Positions 24,657 to 36,774 of a DNA stretch of 64,000 nt are shown here, piece by piece; the stretch's first letter is position 1, and every line of letters starts with the position of its first letter. The notes under the pieces are model-generated. The model was not told where the DNA came from. It made no database searches and worked only from the letters and a program-made list of their open reading frames with translations. This DNA comes from Trichodelitschia bisporula. Taxonomy: Eukaryota; Ascomycota; Dothideomycetes; Phaeotrichales; Phaeotrichaceae. The stretch lies in contig ML996701.1 of the NCBI GenBank assembly GCA_010356995.1, positions 153,952-217,951 on the forward strand, read 5' to 3'. Both the position numbers and the translations under genes were made by a program.

Positions 24657-26767
24657 GAGCCCGGCAACGTCAAGTCGGCAATCCTCACGGTGTGATTCGT
24701 CTGCAGAAGTGCGTTCGGAGCTTTCTTCGCCCGGCCGTTTGCAGTTTTCTGCAAGCGCGTTGTCTGTTTGGCCCATGCCGCGAGTTCCCCAACCGGGTGC
24801 ATTACCTGTCTTTCTTTCGCAGCTCTCTTCTACCCGCCATCGCCTTATTTGCTGCATCTAGATTTCCGACTTCCGACTCTCGATTGGCCCCGCCCTTAAC
24901 GTTATTTGCGCACGCAGTCTATCTCGTTAATCTGTCGTCTTGTCTGTTCTGTAATTCTGTCGCTTTTCTCGCTTCACTCGCTCGCCCTCTAAACGCACTT
25001 CGGGCCCTGCGCCGATCAGCCGCCCCATCAATCTCGCACCCCGCTGCCTGCCCTCTCTCGCCCTAGTTCAACAGTGTAGCCAGCCTCGCGCAAGGGCACA
25101 CCACCATCAGCAACCCACTCAGCGCATCCACACCCGTCCATCTCACCTCTCCCCCTCGCAGCAGCAACGCATTGCACAGCGACCGTCGACCGTCGTACCA
25201 CGAGAAGTGCTCGTGCCTGGTTACCTTCTACCTCGTAAAGCAAGCAAGCAAGCCCGCAAGGATGTCCCCCTCATGGAATGTTCCCGCCGCCGTGGCAGCC
25301 GCTGGTCGGCAACCCAGTCCAGACAGGGTGCCGTCATTGATGATGATCCGTCCATCGCGCTGCGAGTGCGTCCCCCGGCCCAGGATCCAGCGCATCCCTG
25401 TTTACCCCGTTCTGAGCCCTGCGCAGGGATATCACGTAAATGTATTGTACCACTCATTTCCATTCTATACGCGCTTGTCATCCAAGCAACCCTCTACGGT
25501 AGGCCTCTCCTCTTCACTACCACCACCAATCCTTCCACCATCATTATACCCGACCCCACGACTCCCCAAATCCAATCAGACCATTCTGCACAGCCCCCAA
25601 CGGAGGTATCCCCCGCACCGTCAGCTCCCCAAGTCTCCTCGCGGCGCGCATCATAATTCACAGCAAGCCAACGAAGGTGCGGTACGAGTCTCGACGTCGC
25701 CGCGGGTGGCACGTGCGTATTCCTGACGAGGCTTGAAGGGTGGGCGATCCGCACGGGGCACCACGAGGCAGGTGCGGGCGGGCGTACCTGATCTGTGCCT
25801 GGGAGGAGGCGGCCTGAGTGTTTGAAGTGCGGCGCTGCGTCATGTTAAGCTATGATTAGCATCTGAGGGTTTTGCGGGGAGGCGGTGGGTGTTTTGGGCG
25901 TGGGCGCTTTTCTGGTCTGATCTTTTTGAATCACTGGAGAATGCGGCTAATCGTGAGGTGTGAGGACAGATATGCTGTGAGAATCACGGCTTTGGATGAG
26001 GTTGAGAAGAAGCATCTACGCACGAATTGCCGTTGGCCGGTTAAGAGAAGTAGATCTGATAGTCGCACAAAGCTGTCGAATAGACTGAGCTTAAGGCGAC
26101 GGACCTATCATCTCTCCATCCTTCCATCGAATCTTCACCACCAACCAACATCACAACCTCCATCCACGTTCAGCTCTGCCACCGGACCCCGCCCCGCGCG
26201 CACCGAAAACACATCCCTCCCTGGCCCGCCGCCAGACGGTGACGCGCAGCGTCGCAGCGCGATGTTTCGAATAGGCCGATTGGCGCCATCTTTCTGGCTT
26301 TGCCCATTTCGTCCTGTTTCCCGCGCAGCCGTTGCCGTTGATGCGCTGCAGGGAAAAGGGTAGAGGGAAAGCGGGCGTCATCGATCTTTTTCGCTGTGGT
26401 ACGGCGCGCTGTTTCCATGCTTCTATCTCCACCGACGGATGTCCCATGTCATGATCTACCCGAGTTTCGTCCGCCGTCGAGTCGTCGATATCCTGGTGAG
26501 TTTGAACCTTACCTAGCAGCTTCACTTACCCTACTTTCAATACGCCCATCGTCCTCCATACCGTACCACCACCATGTACCGTTGTACACCACTCCATCTA
26601 CGACTGCAAGGATACACCCCGCAACACCCCATATCCTCACCTGCGAGATCCACCTTCCCACCCAGAGCACCACCAGCAACCCCGGCGCGGGACTGTAACA
26701 CATCTCGCTCGCCCTAATGATCCGCCGGGAACAAGAGAGCCCAAGGAAACCCTCGGTCAGCAAGTCC

Positions 26768-26795
26768 AGCATCAAGCATCAAGCATCAAGCATCA
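26768..26795. repeat. 7-bp tandem repeat, four units
   Basis: The unit AGCATCA is repeated four times without change, in C/A-rich non-coding sequence. Confidence 0.95.
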
Positions 26796-27609
26796 CCATC
26801 CAAACACCCAATTGCCCAGGGCACGGCGCGAGCCAGGAACCCCGCCTAACCTACCCACATACAGTACCCAATCCATATCCAGTACGGGACCCGCAAATCA
26901 CCCGGACGAGGCAACCAAATGACAGCAGTTCGCCATGCCCAGCACCTTCCATCCCAGCATCCCATACATGGACCCGTCCCCTCGGCCACCAAGCATCAAA
27001 CACCAACCCATCATCCCTCCCCGTACCATCCGGCAACCCCAATCCCCGTCCCCCATCTCCCAAAGCAGACTCCCCCATGAACACCCCCGCAGACCAGTAA
27101 ACAGGCTCTCTCTCCCAGAGCGCATCCAGCCCCGCGAACGCCGTTGCTCCCAACAGCATGCGCCCCATGTCCCAGCGGCGCATCATGCCAAACCTCACCA
27201 CCAGTATCCAAGCATCGCGACCATTCTTGCACAGCCCCACGCTTAACGACCCCCGAAACCTCGCCGTCCCTCAGGCTCAGACTCAGTCGTAGAAGGAACG
27301 CATGCCCCGTTGAAACGCCCACCACCCCGGGATTGAAACTCCCCGCGAGTCCCACTCTCCTAACTCAGCCCCGCTAAACATTCAATGCACCACACAGGTA
27401 AATGCCGGGTACATGCCGGCGCCGGCGCGTTCCCCATCCGTGAAGCTTCTCCACAAAGCCCGTGTGTAGAAGTAGAGCGTAGTGTTTAACGATGCGCCAT
27501 TGACCCCATCCCACCGCTTATTTTTGGAAATTGATAGCCATGTTACATGCTACAAGCTCCGCAATGCCCATCGTTCCTCACCAAACCCACACACCTGCCT
27601 TTCCCCCCT

Positions 27610-27625
27610 CCCCCCCCCCCCCCCC
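27610..27625. repeat. Homopolymer of 16 C
   Basis: A run of 16 C within a C-rich stretch beginning at 27603. Its exact length may be an assembly estimate. Confidence 0.9.
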
Positions 27626-30119
27626 ACAAACATACTACACTTAGCCTTGCGCCCTAAGCCCGCACCATCTCAAACCCCCAAAGCGCGGGGTTAAACAGCA
27701 CAAGCGCAATGCCCTCCGTTCCCCGGCTCGAACCGCAAACCCGAACCGGCGCATGGTACGTCCTGCGACGCCCGCCCGAACAACGCCCGCCCGAACAACC
27801 CCCAAACCGCGATCCCACAACCCCCCCGAACAATGCCGGTGCGCGATCAAGCCACTACCTCCAAATCTCAGGCACCGCGCCCGAGAGTCCATAAAGTGCC
27901 AAGCTCGCCGCCTCGAGTCTAATCGGATGCGCGACCAGGGAAAAGAGGAACGAGCCAATTCACGCACAGGCACAATTTATCAAGATCCCATGCACCACGA
28001 AATCGAGTAGCATATCTCAGCCTAAACTCCCAAGCTCCATGCCGATCCATAAAAATAACATACCGAAATCTAACCCCAAAACCCCCCCTAGCAAGCCACG
28101 CGCCACCATCCACACCCACCCTCCCCCTCCCTCCAACGCCCCCCTCGCGGCGTGGCGCACGCACACGCCCACGGCGTCGCTCGGAGAATAGTCGAAACCT
28201 AACGCTAGCGCTTCACCTGTCAAAACGCTTGCTCAGCGTGTCTTGCCCGGGCGGTTCCCTTGGGTGCCGCAGCCACGCCCTGCCTGATCTGCCCTGCCTT
28301 GCCCCAGGGCGTTGTCGGTAGGGGAGGGTACGATTGCGGTAGCGGGTGCGGGAGGTGCCTGGTGCTGTTTCGTTGTTGCGAGATGGTGAGGGACGGGGCT
28401 TGGCCTGGAGTCGTGGGGAAAGACGATGGTGGAGGCGAGGCTCGAGGCTGCTTGCTTGCTTGCATGGACGAGCGTGAAGTGCGGCAATGGCTGCTGGCCC
28501 GCCCGTGAACCCGTACCATATCCTGCAGGGCAGGTGTCGTGGTAGCGCGTTGTGTGCCAGATGTCGGCCGCGTATGTATGTGTGGGTGTGTGGTGTGCCA
28601 GCAAGCAGTCTACTCTGGACGTGCAGGCTGTGGAATTAAGAAATAATACGCCCCCCCGCTGCATCGATCAACAAGGCTTCGGCCACAGCTCTCCTCCCCC
28701 TCCATCCACTCATATTCTCCAATACTTCTCCCAACTCTTCCCTCCGCTTAACCCACAGAGCCAGCGGACAATCGGCCGACGAGCCCGGAAACCTAGATCT
28801 CAAGCCCTCTCCTCCACTCATCGTCCTCACCCCTCCTCCATCTCATCCACATCCTCATCCTCGTTACTCCCCTCCCCCCTCCTCCTCCTTCACCCCCCAC
28901 CCTAACTCTTTATCATTCTCAAAAAAAGCTTGAGCCCCAAATAAGGTCAGCGTTGCTAGCAACACCACTCACCATTTGATCGATCGCTGGGGGAAGTACC
29001 GCGCCGGCCAGCTGCAGGCCGAATTAACCTTGCCCTCTCTTTCTCTCACAAGACTTCATTTCCACAACACAAACCCATCTTGCCTTTGCCCGCTGGCCGT
29101 CAGCGTACATAATCGCCGTTTTTTTACCCTGCCTTATTTTTTCGTTGCATCCCACCAGGTCGTTCCTCACCTCGTTCGCGCGGCTACTTGCACACTCCAA
29201 TCCCCCTCCACCCCCCCTCCCACACCCACCCCATCCAAATCTTGTCGTTGCTGCTTTGCCCTGCTGGCTGCCACCGCTGCTTGCTGCTGCTGCTTCTCCG
29301 CTACACAACAACCACCCCACGACAGGTGTCCCGGGGCAGGGAACAACAATAACCTTGATCGTGTCCTTGGAAAACCCGGCCTGGTGCAATCCCCGAATCC
29401 CAGCGGGGCTCGAATTCGCACCGCCCGAGCGCCTGCCCATCTAGTCAGCCCAGCAAGCACCCAGCCAGCGAGAGCAAGCAGCAGGGTCAACAAAAGCACC
29501 AGCTCGCTGTCGTAGTTCGTTCCCATCCCATCGAATCGATCCCTCATCTCGGGGAAACACATGGTCCTCCTCGCCGTCTTCGGAATCCAGACCAGCTAAA
29601 TGCCATTCTGAGCCACGCATCGGAAGCCGCTTGAAGCCGAAAACAAAAAAGGCCTGCTGAATTTCCTGGTATGTATTTCCCCTCATGAGTGACAGTGACC
29701 CTGTTCGTGTCGAGGAACCGTTTGCTCAAGTGGAACCGGACGCCTGCTGCTGTTTCGGCGTCGGCGACGAGAGAGTGTCATGGCAGCGTGTTGCTCTGCT
29801 TGTCGCTGTGCCACTATCCACCAGATTCGCCCCTCCTCTTCCCTTCCCCCCCCTCCCCCCCAAAATCACCCCTGGGTCATGCCCATAAAGCTCGGCCTCG
29901 CATCTCCCGAAGTCTTCGTTCTGACATCCACAGGAAAACTCTCGTCGAGGAAATTCAGCAAGTCAACAGCATCACCCCACCAGACAACTCAACAGTGACC
30001 ACCTTTCGCCCTACATGGAGGCTCCCATCCGCATTCAATCTCTTGCCCCGCACTCTCACTTCTTACCACTTCGTTATTGTTCCACAGAAGTTTACCGCCC
30101 CAGGAGTAGAGACGAAGAG

Positions 30120-31398
30120 ATGACTTCGCCTCGTAGCTTGTATCCGTTTGATGCCACCCGTGATGATCGTTCGGCTTCAGCAAGTCAGCAGCATAAACGG
30201 ACCGCGATCCACTCGCTATCCTCCGGTCACGAATTGTCGGCTGGTTCGATGGCAACTCTCCATCGCACTTATCAACCCCGGGAGATCGAGTCCAGCCCGA
30301 GGTTGCTCCAACGACAGCCGCAAGACGCACCGATGATGTCCGAGTCGAGTAGAACGGACCTCCCATCCATCAGGAGTCAGCCATTCGGATCACCATGGGC
30401 CGGTCAGGCGCCGCCGGCACCCCCATCTCGTCCAAGATCTCCGAGGGGCCAACCGCATGGCAAACTCCCATCATTCGGGGAGGTGAGTTGATGAAAATTT
30501 AACCATATTTTGATTGTTGCGTTCTCTGATTCGTCTTTTAGCTGCTCAACACCATCCAGGATCAACCGCAGCCCAACGTGCGCCCCAATGGAAGAGCAGG
30601 CTCTGTACAGGGCCGACCGGATCAGTATGTTACAGCAAGCAACCGTTCTGCAAGAGTCGTTCACCCACCTTCGTGGCCACTGGCAACCGCTCCTGGAAGC
30701 AGTTCGGCAGCTGGTTTCGTAGCAGCATTTTCAGAGCCCAGCTCCCCGCAAGACTTTTCTGGACGCACGTACAGCCCGTCGAGGCGCCCGAGTCGGTCGT
30801 ATCAAGACGCCCATCCGTACGGTTCTGGAACTCTCCACCACAGGGCGCATACCTTGCCAACTCTCCCTTCGTACCGACTGCCACCTGGAGCACCACCGCC
30901 TCAAAGTCAGACACCAACTCGTATCGAGCCGCACGCAAACCCTTTTTCAGCGTCACCCTTTCTCCCAAACGTTAGCCTGGGAGATGCAAGTCACCTTGGA
31001 GAGGATCTTCGGCAGCCGCACGGTGCTCACTGGTCCTACGGAAGGGCGAACAGTCCATACAGCGCGAGAAAGAGGCGGGGTAATCTGCCGAAGGAGGCGA
31101 CAAAGATATTGCGTGGATGGTTTCTTGAGCACCAGGACTCGCCGTACCCGTCGGAGGACGAAAAGACCCGGTTGTGCGAAAAGACACATCTCCAAATGAG
31201 CCAGGCAAGTCCAGAGAGTGGGTCGAACAGACGGCTCCTAACGTTCGCTAGGTCAACAACTGGTTCATCAACGCACGGCGTCGCCTCCCCAGACAAGAGG
31301 CCAAAATGAGGCAGTCTCGCTCATCCACCGTCACGAGTCAAGACTCGAACGGTCCCGATCATGGTCAAGGACACTCGCAGCAATCGCCACTTTCGTGA
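30120..31398 (+). CDS. TALE-class homeodomain transcription factor
   Basis: The exons are 30120-30482, 30542-31204 and 31252-31398, giving 390 aa. Intron 1 (59 nt, GTGAGT..TTTTAG) joins KLPSFGE to LLNTIQ, a motif often seen in fungal regulators. Intron 2 (47 nt) starts GCAAGT, not GT; it has a CTAAC branch and a CTAG acceptor. It lies inside the homeobox, joining QMSQ to VNNWFINARRRLPRQ. The homeodomain spans about 296-358. It starts RKRRGNLPKEATKILRGWFL, carries the TALE loop (Pro-Tyr-Pro in HQDSPYPSEDEK) and ends in the DNA-contacting WFINARRR of helix 3. The N-terminal 295 residues are Ser/Pro/Arg-rich and apparently disordered. A start at 30015 would add 35 residues in frame. TALE proteins act in the nucleus, often in conidiation or sexual development in fungi; the target is unknown. 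Confidence 0.87.
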
Positions 31399-33849
31399 GC
31401 ACTCCCGGTTGGAGCCTGAGTCAGCTTCCGACCGGTTAAGGGGCTATTCCGCTTCCGACCTCCAGTAAACGACAGACGTTTTTGCTGTCGTTTATCGGTA
31501 TCCTCACTCGGTATTCCGAGGCCGGATGTTTTCGAGCCGACAGCGCCCTTATGCGGACTCCGGTGTCTAACGGCAGCCTCACCCGCGTTCTGGATCGCCT
31601 ATTGGAGCCCAGACGAGCTAGAATGAGTCGGTCCAGATGTCGAGTTTCGACGGTGCGGTTGAGCGGTCCTCGAAGGCGCCGGTCAGTTCTTTCTACCATC
31701 CGGTCTCGCGCTTGCTGATGCGTTTCCAGGATATCCCGAGGTGATGGTCAAAGTAACACATGGCCGAAGAGCTGTAATTTTTAGTGAACTCTGTTCCGAG
31801 CCGTACGCTTGTGCAGAGTGGAAGAGTGGGTTGTTGGGTAATGCTGGAAGGAGGCCGGATTCATGTTTAATGACTGAACGATGACGACGGGAATATGTCG
31901 ATACAAACCTCGAATAATCTTAATCAGCGCCGTCGACAGGTTGCCCGATTGGACTTTGCTCCAGCCATGGGAGGTGGTGGGGTTCGAGTTGAGTGGATGG
32001 TACGGAGATCGTCGTCATATTGATCGGCCAATGGTCTTTCTGACGTGCAGCTTCCGAAGTTGGCGTGGACATCTTTACTCGTGCGTTGTCAGCTAGTTGA
32101 CCATAATGTCTGTTGTAGCAGGTAGCAATAATGCCTAATTCAGTCGTTTGCGAACCACAGGGTGCTTCTGTCGGCCGCTGGGCGTTGCGGTGAGCTGATG
32201 GGGCCGGACAGCAAGGTTCAACAACACTGGGAAGCAGAACTGAGACATGATCCAAAGCAGGAAGCTGAATTGGTTGCAATGACAAAGTGGTAGCATCTCG
32301 TAACAAGGTGACGTGAGGATGCTGGAACGCAAAGAGAGAAAAGCGGACAGAAAGTAAGTTCATAAGTAGCGGTAGAAGGTCCAGAGAGAGCCATGAACAG
32401 ACAAAGCGACCCCAACTGTCGTCAAATTTCCGGCAGGTCAAACTGGGTGCCTGCACCTGCGTCGGCTTCGTTCCCGCATAACACCCGAACCCGTCTCGGA
32501 CGGCAAGCAAACAGACGACAGACGAAATAGAGACATAAAAAGATGATGAAGGGGAAGAAGAAGACACGTCAAGGGACTGGAGAAGACGAAAAGGAAGAGA
32601 AGGAGAGAAGGGAAGAAGGAAATTCTCTCGACTTATGTACGACGTCAGAGGTACAGTCAATCCTGCCCCGCGATGGGACTTTGGGGGAAGGTACAAAGGA
32701 GATAGTTCCTGCCCGATGTGCTCTGGACCAGTCGCTGATCTCCAAAGATGGAAGGCTCGATAAAAACGCCCCCTTGCCCGCTTCAACTTCCATGGCAGGG
32801 ATTAGAGGCCGCCCTACGGTCGAACCCGAGCCCAATGCCAGTCTGTGCGCGCATATGGGCAACCGGTAGATGCGCAGGTGGCTTGCTGCCCGAACTATTG
32901 ACATCTTGACTCTTGCAGGTCAGCGTACACCTTGGTATATTGTTGAAAGTATTGATGGACACTGTGCATTGAAAAGCCACTTCGCCCTTCAGTAGAATGC
33001 ATTTCTCCTAGCCCGGAAGGCTGGCCTTGTCATCAGAAACGACCATCTCTGACGGAAGCCGTCTAGACCCTTCACCAAAGAAAAGTGGCCGTGTGGGGAG
33101 CGGATGCGTCATTAATGCGGGGAGACAGAATGGAATTCACCTCAACTCGCGGGTCGGGACGAGGTGCACTGTTCAAGTGGGCAGCCTAACGGACATCACT
33201 TGCGCCGTTGAAGTTGGCGCCCGTATATTGCCGTAAACGCACTTCTACGTCCGTAGTGGCTTGCAGAATATTGGCATCTAGCGCATCGGTGGCGGTCCGT
33301 TAACATTGGCCCATAATCCGCTTGACTCTCTCATGAGAGGCATAAAATTGGTATCTTCCTTCTTCGAGACCCGCGATCGATGGCTTCGGAGTTCATTACC
33401 TGTATTGGGGCAGCTTCGTGATGCTCAAGGACGGCTCATGCTAAGTGGGAACGGTTGTGCATTATTGAGGCGTAGTTGGAGGCTCTCTCGGCTGAACCGT
33501 CGGTCGCTTCGACCTTGTATGTATTGGCGGAGGAATCTCCGAAGCCGGGGTGGGACTCGGTATTCCAGAGCCAACGTCGAGTCAGCATCAGGATTCAATC
33601 CTCAATATCATCTACCACAACTAGAGCCACGACGTGCAGTAGCTGCATAGTTAGCTGCTGGCCAATGACATTCATAGTTCCTTCCTAATATACATAGCGG
33701 AGTGGTATTTGCGCCCAAATGACACCATGATATGCTTACGCCCAGCTCCTTGTACGCATATGGCCTTTGACCCATGCGATATTGCCCATAAAACGCCTTG
33801 AGCCTCAAAGGCCGTATGCGTCACCTCGTAGCCAATGCAATAATTTCGC
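31399..33849. other. Intergenic region between the homeobox gene and PET191
   Basis: About 2.45 kb with no recognised gene. The left part is the 3' flank of the homeobox gene and the right part the 3' flank of the minus-strand COA5 gene. The frames present have no motif or plausible splice partner. Confidence 0.5.
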
Positions 33850-34227
33850 TCATCTCCCCGACTCGCTCTCTCCCTCGGGAGCTTCTATGACGGGGGGCTT
33901 CTTCTTCTCACCCAAGCTCGCGTAAAGCTGTGAGTTATCCTCTGGTTCCGTTCCCATTTGCACCGGCTTGTTTCCCCGAAAGCGCTTGCGCATGTCGATC
34001 ATGCCGCGCTTACAGTCGCCGTAGCCCTTCTTCAACTGTTGGCACCGGATGGGCAGCGTGTCGGAGAGCGGGAGGCGAATGCAGTCGGAGGGTTTGTTTC
34101 CTGAGAGTACACACTCGGACTCGGCGAGGCATTGCGCCAGAGCGGCGCCTAGGAAACAAGGTCAGCGGCGTTCTTGCGCATTGTAGATGGGGCAGGTCGT
34201 ACGAATGTCCTTGCAGGAGGACGGCAT
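33850..34227 (-). CDS. PET191: Cytochrome c oxidase assembly factor PET191/COA5
   Basis: The exons are 34227-34203 (25 nt) and 34148-33850, with a 54-nt intron (GTACGA donor, CTGAC branch, TTTCCTAG acceptor), giving 107 aa. The spliced N-terminus MPSSCKDIRAALAQCLAESE continues to CIRLPLSDTLPIRCQQLKKG. It then reaches YGDCKRGMIDMRKRFRGNKP, the Pet191 signature. Twin CX9C motifs are visible: C5-X9-C15 and RCQQLKKGYGDC. The family functions in the mitochondrial intermembrane space in complex IV assembly. The C-terminal 35 residues are charged and not conserved in my memory of the family. The tiny first exon holds only eight codons. The gene shares a 425-bp divergent promoter with the lipase-family gene. 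Confidence 0.94.
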
Positions 34228-34652
34228 CGCGATTTGCAGAGGTTGATTAGCGACCAGTTGGTGTCAAGGGAAGGTCAGGCCAGCGCGATTTCTGGGGAAA
34301 CATCAGTTATATTGCCGGTGAGAAAGAGGGCGGTGACATGTAGAAATTTAAACTTTTCACCCAATACAGGAACAAGCATGTTGGGGAACTGACGTGCGCT
34401 AACGCCTTTTGAGCTCCCTTTCACATGCTTCACTCCTGGCATTCTGCAGCACAGCCGACGCGTCATAGGATCAACGTCCCCAAGATCTCACCCACACGAC
34501 CGGCAGCATTTGAAGTAGCACATGCTACGATGGCGAGCAGTGGCCGACTGACTGACCGGCCTTCCATAGCCTTTCCTTCAGCGTTGCGCGCTCCTGAATC
34601 GATGCAACGGTAGACTTAACGGCACAAACGGAACCAAAACTACGCGCCCACC
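34228..34652. promoter_or_regulatory. Divergent promoter, PET191 (-) / lipase-family gene (+)
   Basis: The 425 bp between two outward-facing starts must hold both promoters. I see no clear TATA box on either side. There is no sign of another gene. Confidence 0.5.
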
Positions 34653-36419
34653 ATGATACCATTTCTCGGCCGCCTGCACCCATGGGAGTACCTCTCTCTG
34701 CTCGTATCCTTTATCCTTATCGGACTCGAGAGCTTCATCCGCATCATCACACTTTGCCTCCCTGCACCCATCATCAACTTCTGCTACCGGACCTCCCGCC
34801 GTCTGTTCAATTACCTGTCGTCGCCTACCAGTCGCAAGTCGCGCAAGAAAAAGAGAGCCATTGTGACATCTATTGCCCAGGCTTCCGACTTCGTTGAACT
34901 ATGCGAACTTTTCGACTACTATGCAGAGGAGCACATCGTGCAGACAAAGGACGGGTACCTGCTGGGGCTTCACAGGCTGGGATGGAAGAAGGGCGAGGAA
35001 GATCACAGAGTTAACTCTGGGAAGGGCAGCATTAAGAAGAAGGTTGTGTACCTGCACCATGGTCTCATGATGAACAGTGAGGTGTGGGTCTGTTTGACGG
35101 AGCGAGAGCGCTGCCTACCGTTCGTGCTTGTGGAGCAGGGCTATGATGTCTGGGTGAGTACTTCATGCGGTCTGCCCCATTCTGCCACTGACTGCCCGCA
35201 GTTGGGTAATAATCGAGGCAACAAATACTCTAAAAAGTCTACTCTATGTGCCCCAACGGAGACTCGTTTTTGGAACTTCTCCATCGACCAGTTCGCCTTC
35301 CATGACATCCCAGACAGCGTCGACTACATCCTCGCTACCACTGGCCAGCCATCGCTTTCGTACATTGGTTTCTCTCAGGGAACGGCCCAGGCCTTTGCGG
35401 CACTTTCAATCCATCCTACCCTCAACGAAAAGGTTAACCTCTTCATCGCCCTTGCGCCCGCAATGTCACCGTCCGGGTTGACAAGCGGTATTGTTGACTC
35501 CTTCATCAAGTCATCACCTGACGTGCTCTTCCTTGCCTTTGGCCGGCGTGCGATCCTGGGCTCAGCAACCATGTGGCAGGCAATCCTCTATCCGCCCATC
35601 TTCGTCCGCACGATCGATATGAGCCTGGGCTTCCTGTTCGGTTGGAAAACCAAGAATATTACGCCGCATCAGAAACTCGCTGCCTACCCACATCTTTATT
35701 CCTTTACCTCCACTAAATCTGTCGTGCACTGGTTTCAAATCATCCGCAATGGAAAATTCCAAATGTACGATGACGAGGTACAAGGACCGTTCAAGGGTGA
35801 ACGCTACTACAAGGTCGCCAAGTTCCCGACGCGCAACATAAAGACGCCAATTGTCATGGTGTATGGGGGTCGGGACAGCCTCGTGGACATCAACGTCATG
35901 CTCAAGGAGCTACCGAAGCATACCACCGCGCAGGAAGTACCACACTACGAGCATCTGGACTTTTTGTGGGCGGACGATGTCGCCACACGGGTATTTCCAA
36001 TTGTATTCGAGGCACTGGAGCAGTATGCACAAGGTGGCGAGGCGGAGACATCCTGGGACGACCTGCGGGCGGAGGGAAGGACGGACAGCTGGGGCGCCAG
36101 AGGCGGACGATCAGGCTCCACTCACGGACACCTTGTTAATGGCACGAGCGGCCAATCTTCAAACCACTCATCTCCAGGCATATCGGACAATACGCTGCCC
36201 GAGCACGGCACTGAGGGGTGGTCGAGTAGCTACTCAGGCCAAAGTGAGGGTGTTGACTGTGATGCTGCGAATGGTGGAGCTAAGAGGAGGGCAGCGGCGA
36301 ACTCTTTCTCGCAGATTGGCGGGCGAGGTATTCGACTCGCGGCTGTTCAACCCGTAGGCGGCGTTGTGGATGGCAAAGCAGAGGCAGAAAAGCTGAGTGG
36401 GGGTGAGGGGAAGCAATGA
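34653..36419 (+). CDS. Membrane-anchored acid-lipase-family hydrolase (steryl ester hydrolase-like, Yeh/Tgl1 group)
   Basis: I propose exons 34653-35153 and 35202-36419, giving 572 aa. The 48-nt intron (GTGAGT..CCGCAG) is a multiple of three with no stop, so the gene also reads straight through. Removing it restores GYDVW-LGNNRGNKYSKKST, the family block. Residues about 12-48 are strongly hydrophobic and would anchor the protein. The abhydro-lipase region follows with HVVQTKDGYLLG-type sequence (HIVQTKDGYLLGLHRL). The oxyanion segment is HHGLM at 135, the nucleophile elbow GFSQG has Ser225, and the acid and base are probably Asp392 (GGRDSLVD) and His418 (HYEHLDFLWADD). The C-terminal 130 residues are Gly/Ser-rich. 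The family hydrolyses steryl esters at the ER, plasma membrane or lipid droplets; the substrate here is inferred. Confidence 0.88.
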   Translation: MIPFLGRLHPWEYLSLLVSFILIGLESFIRIITLCLPAPIINFCYRTSRRLFNYLSSPTSRKSRKKKRAIVTSIAQASDFVELCELFDYYAEEHIVQTKDGYLLGLHRLGWKKGEEDHRVNSGKGSIKKKVVYLHHGLMMNSEVWVCLTERERCLPFVLVEQGYDVWVSTSCGLPHSATDCPQLGNNRGNKYSKKSTLCAPTETRFWNFSIDQFAFHDIPDSVDYILATTGQPSLSYIGFSQGTAQAFAALSIHPTLNEKVNLFIALAPAMSPSGLTSGIVDSFIKSSPDVLFLAFGRRAILGSATMWQAILYPPIFVRTIDMSLGFLFGWKTKNITPHQKLAAYPHLYSFTSTKSVVHWFQIIRNGKFQMYDDEVQGPFKGERYYKVAKFPTRNIKTPIVMVYGGRDSLVDINVMLKELPKHTTAQEVPHYEHLDFLWADDVATRVFPIVFEALEQYAQGGEAETSWDDLRAEGRTDSWGARGGRSGSTHGHLVNGTSGQSSNHSSPGISDNTLPEHGTEGWSSSYSGQSEGVDCDAANGGAKRRAAANSFSQIGGRGIRLAAVQPVGGVVDGKAEAEKLSGGEGKQ

Positions 36420-36774
36420 GGTGCTTGAGGGTTTTATGGATTGGATAGCGTTGGGTGAAGCACGATCTGCTTTCAGTATAGAGCTGCTGCCATTAAAATT
36501 GAGTCATTTTACACTGGCATCCATGAAACATCGGTAGTGAACAGCGGAAGGCGAGCCTCTTTTCAGAATCGCACTTGCGGGAGCGTGAGCGAGCATTGAA
36601 TGGGACTGCCTACTCGGCAAGATTGTGACGTTTGTTTCAGTTCAAGGCAGATGTATGTACAACCCCGCCATCTTCGCTCTAGTTTCGGAAGAACGCTGAC
36701 GACTTATTGGCATAGTTTGCTGAAGTCGGAACTTCGGCATCATGCCGCACCCCTCTGCTCAACACAATAGACGC
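36420..36774. other. Convergent 3' spacer
   Basis: The 355 bp between the ends of the lipase-family gene (+) and the complex I subunit gene (-). It presumably holds both 3' UTRs; no gene is seen. Confidence 0.5.

Larger units (their letters stand above)
19158..30119. other. 11-kb gene-poor region, right end probably the promoter/leader of the homeobox gene
   Basis: I recognise no protein here. GC-rich sequence open on both strands occupies about 19.7-22.0 kb. Strongly C- or T-rich plus-strand sequence covers about 25.0-28.0 kb and 28.7-30.0 kb. Simple repeats are listed separately. From about 28.6 kb to the homeobox start the plus strand is pyrimidine-rich, which fits a long 5' leader with possible introns. 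No tRNA or rRNA was recognised. Confidence 0.5.

Noticed and set aside
31920-32786. 288-codon minus-strand frame 3' of the homeobox gene
   Set aside because: No domain or coding-like pattern; Ser/Leu/Pro-rich composition mirrors a G/A-rich plus strand.
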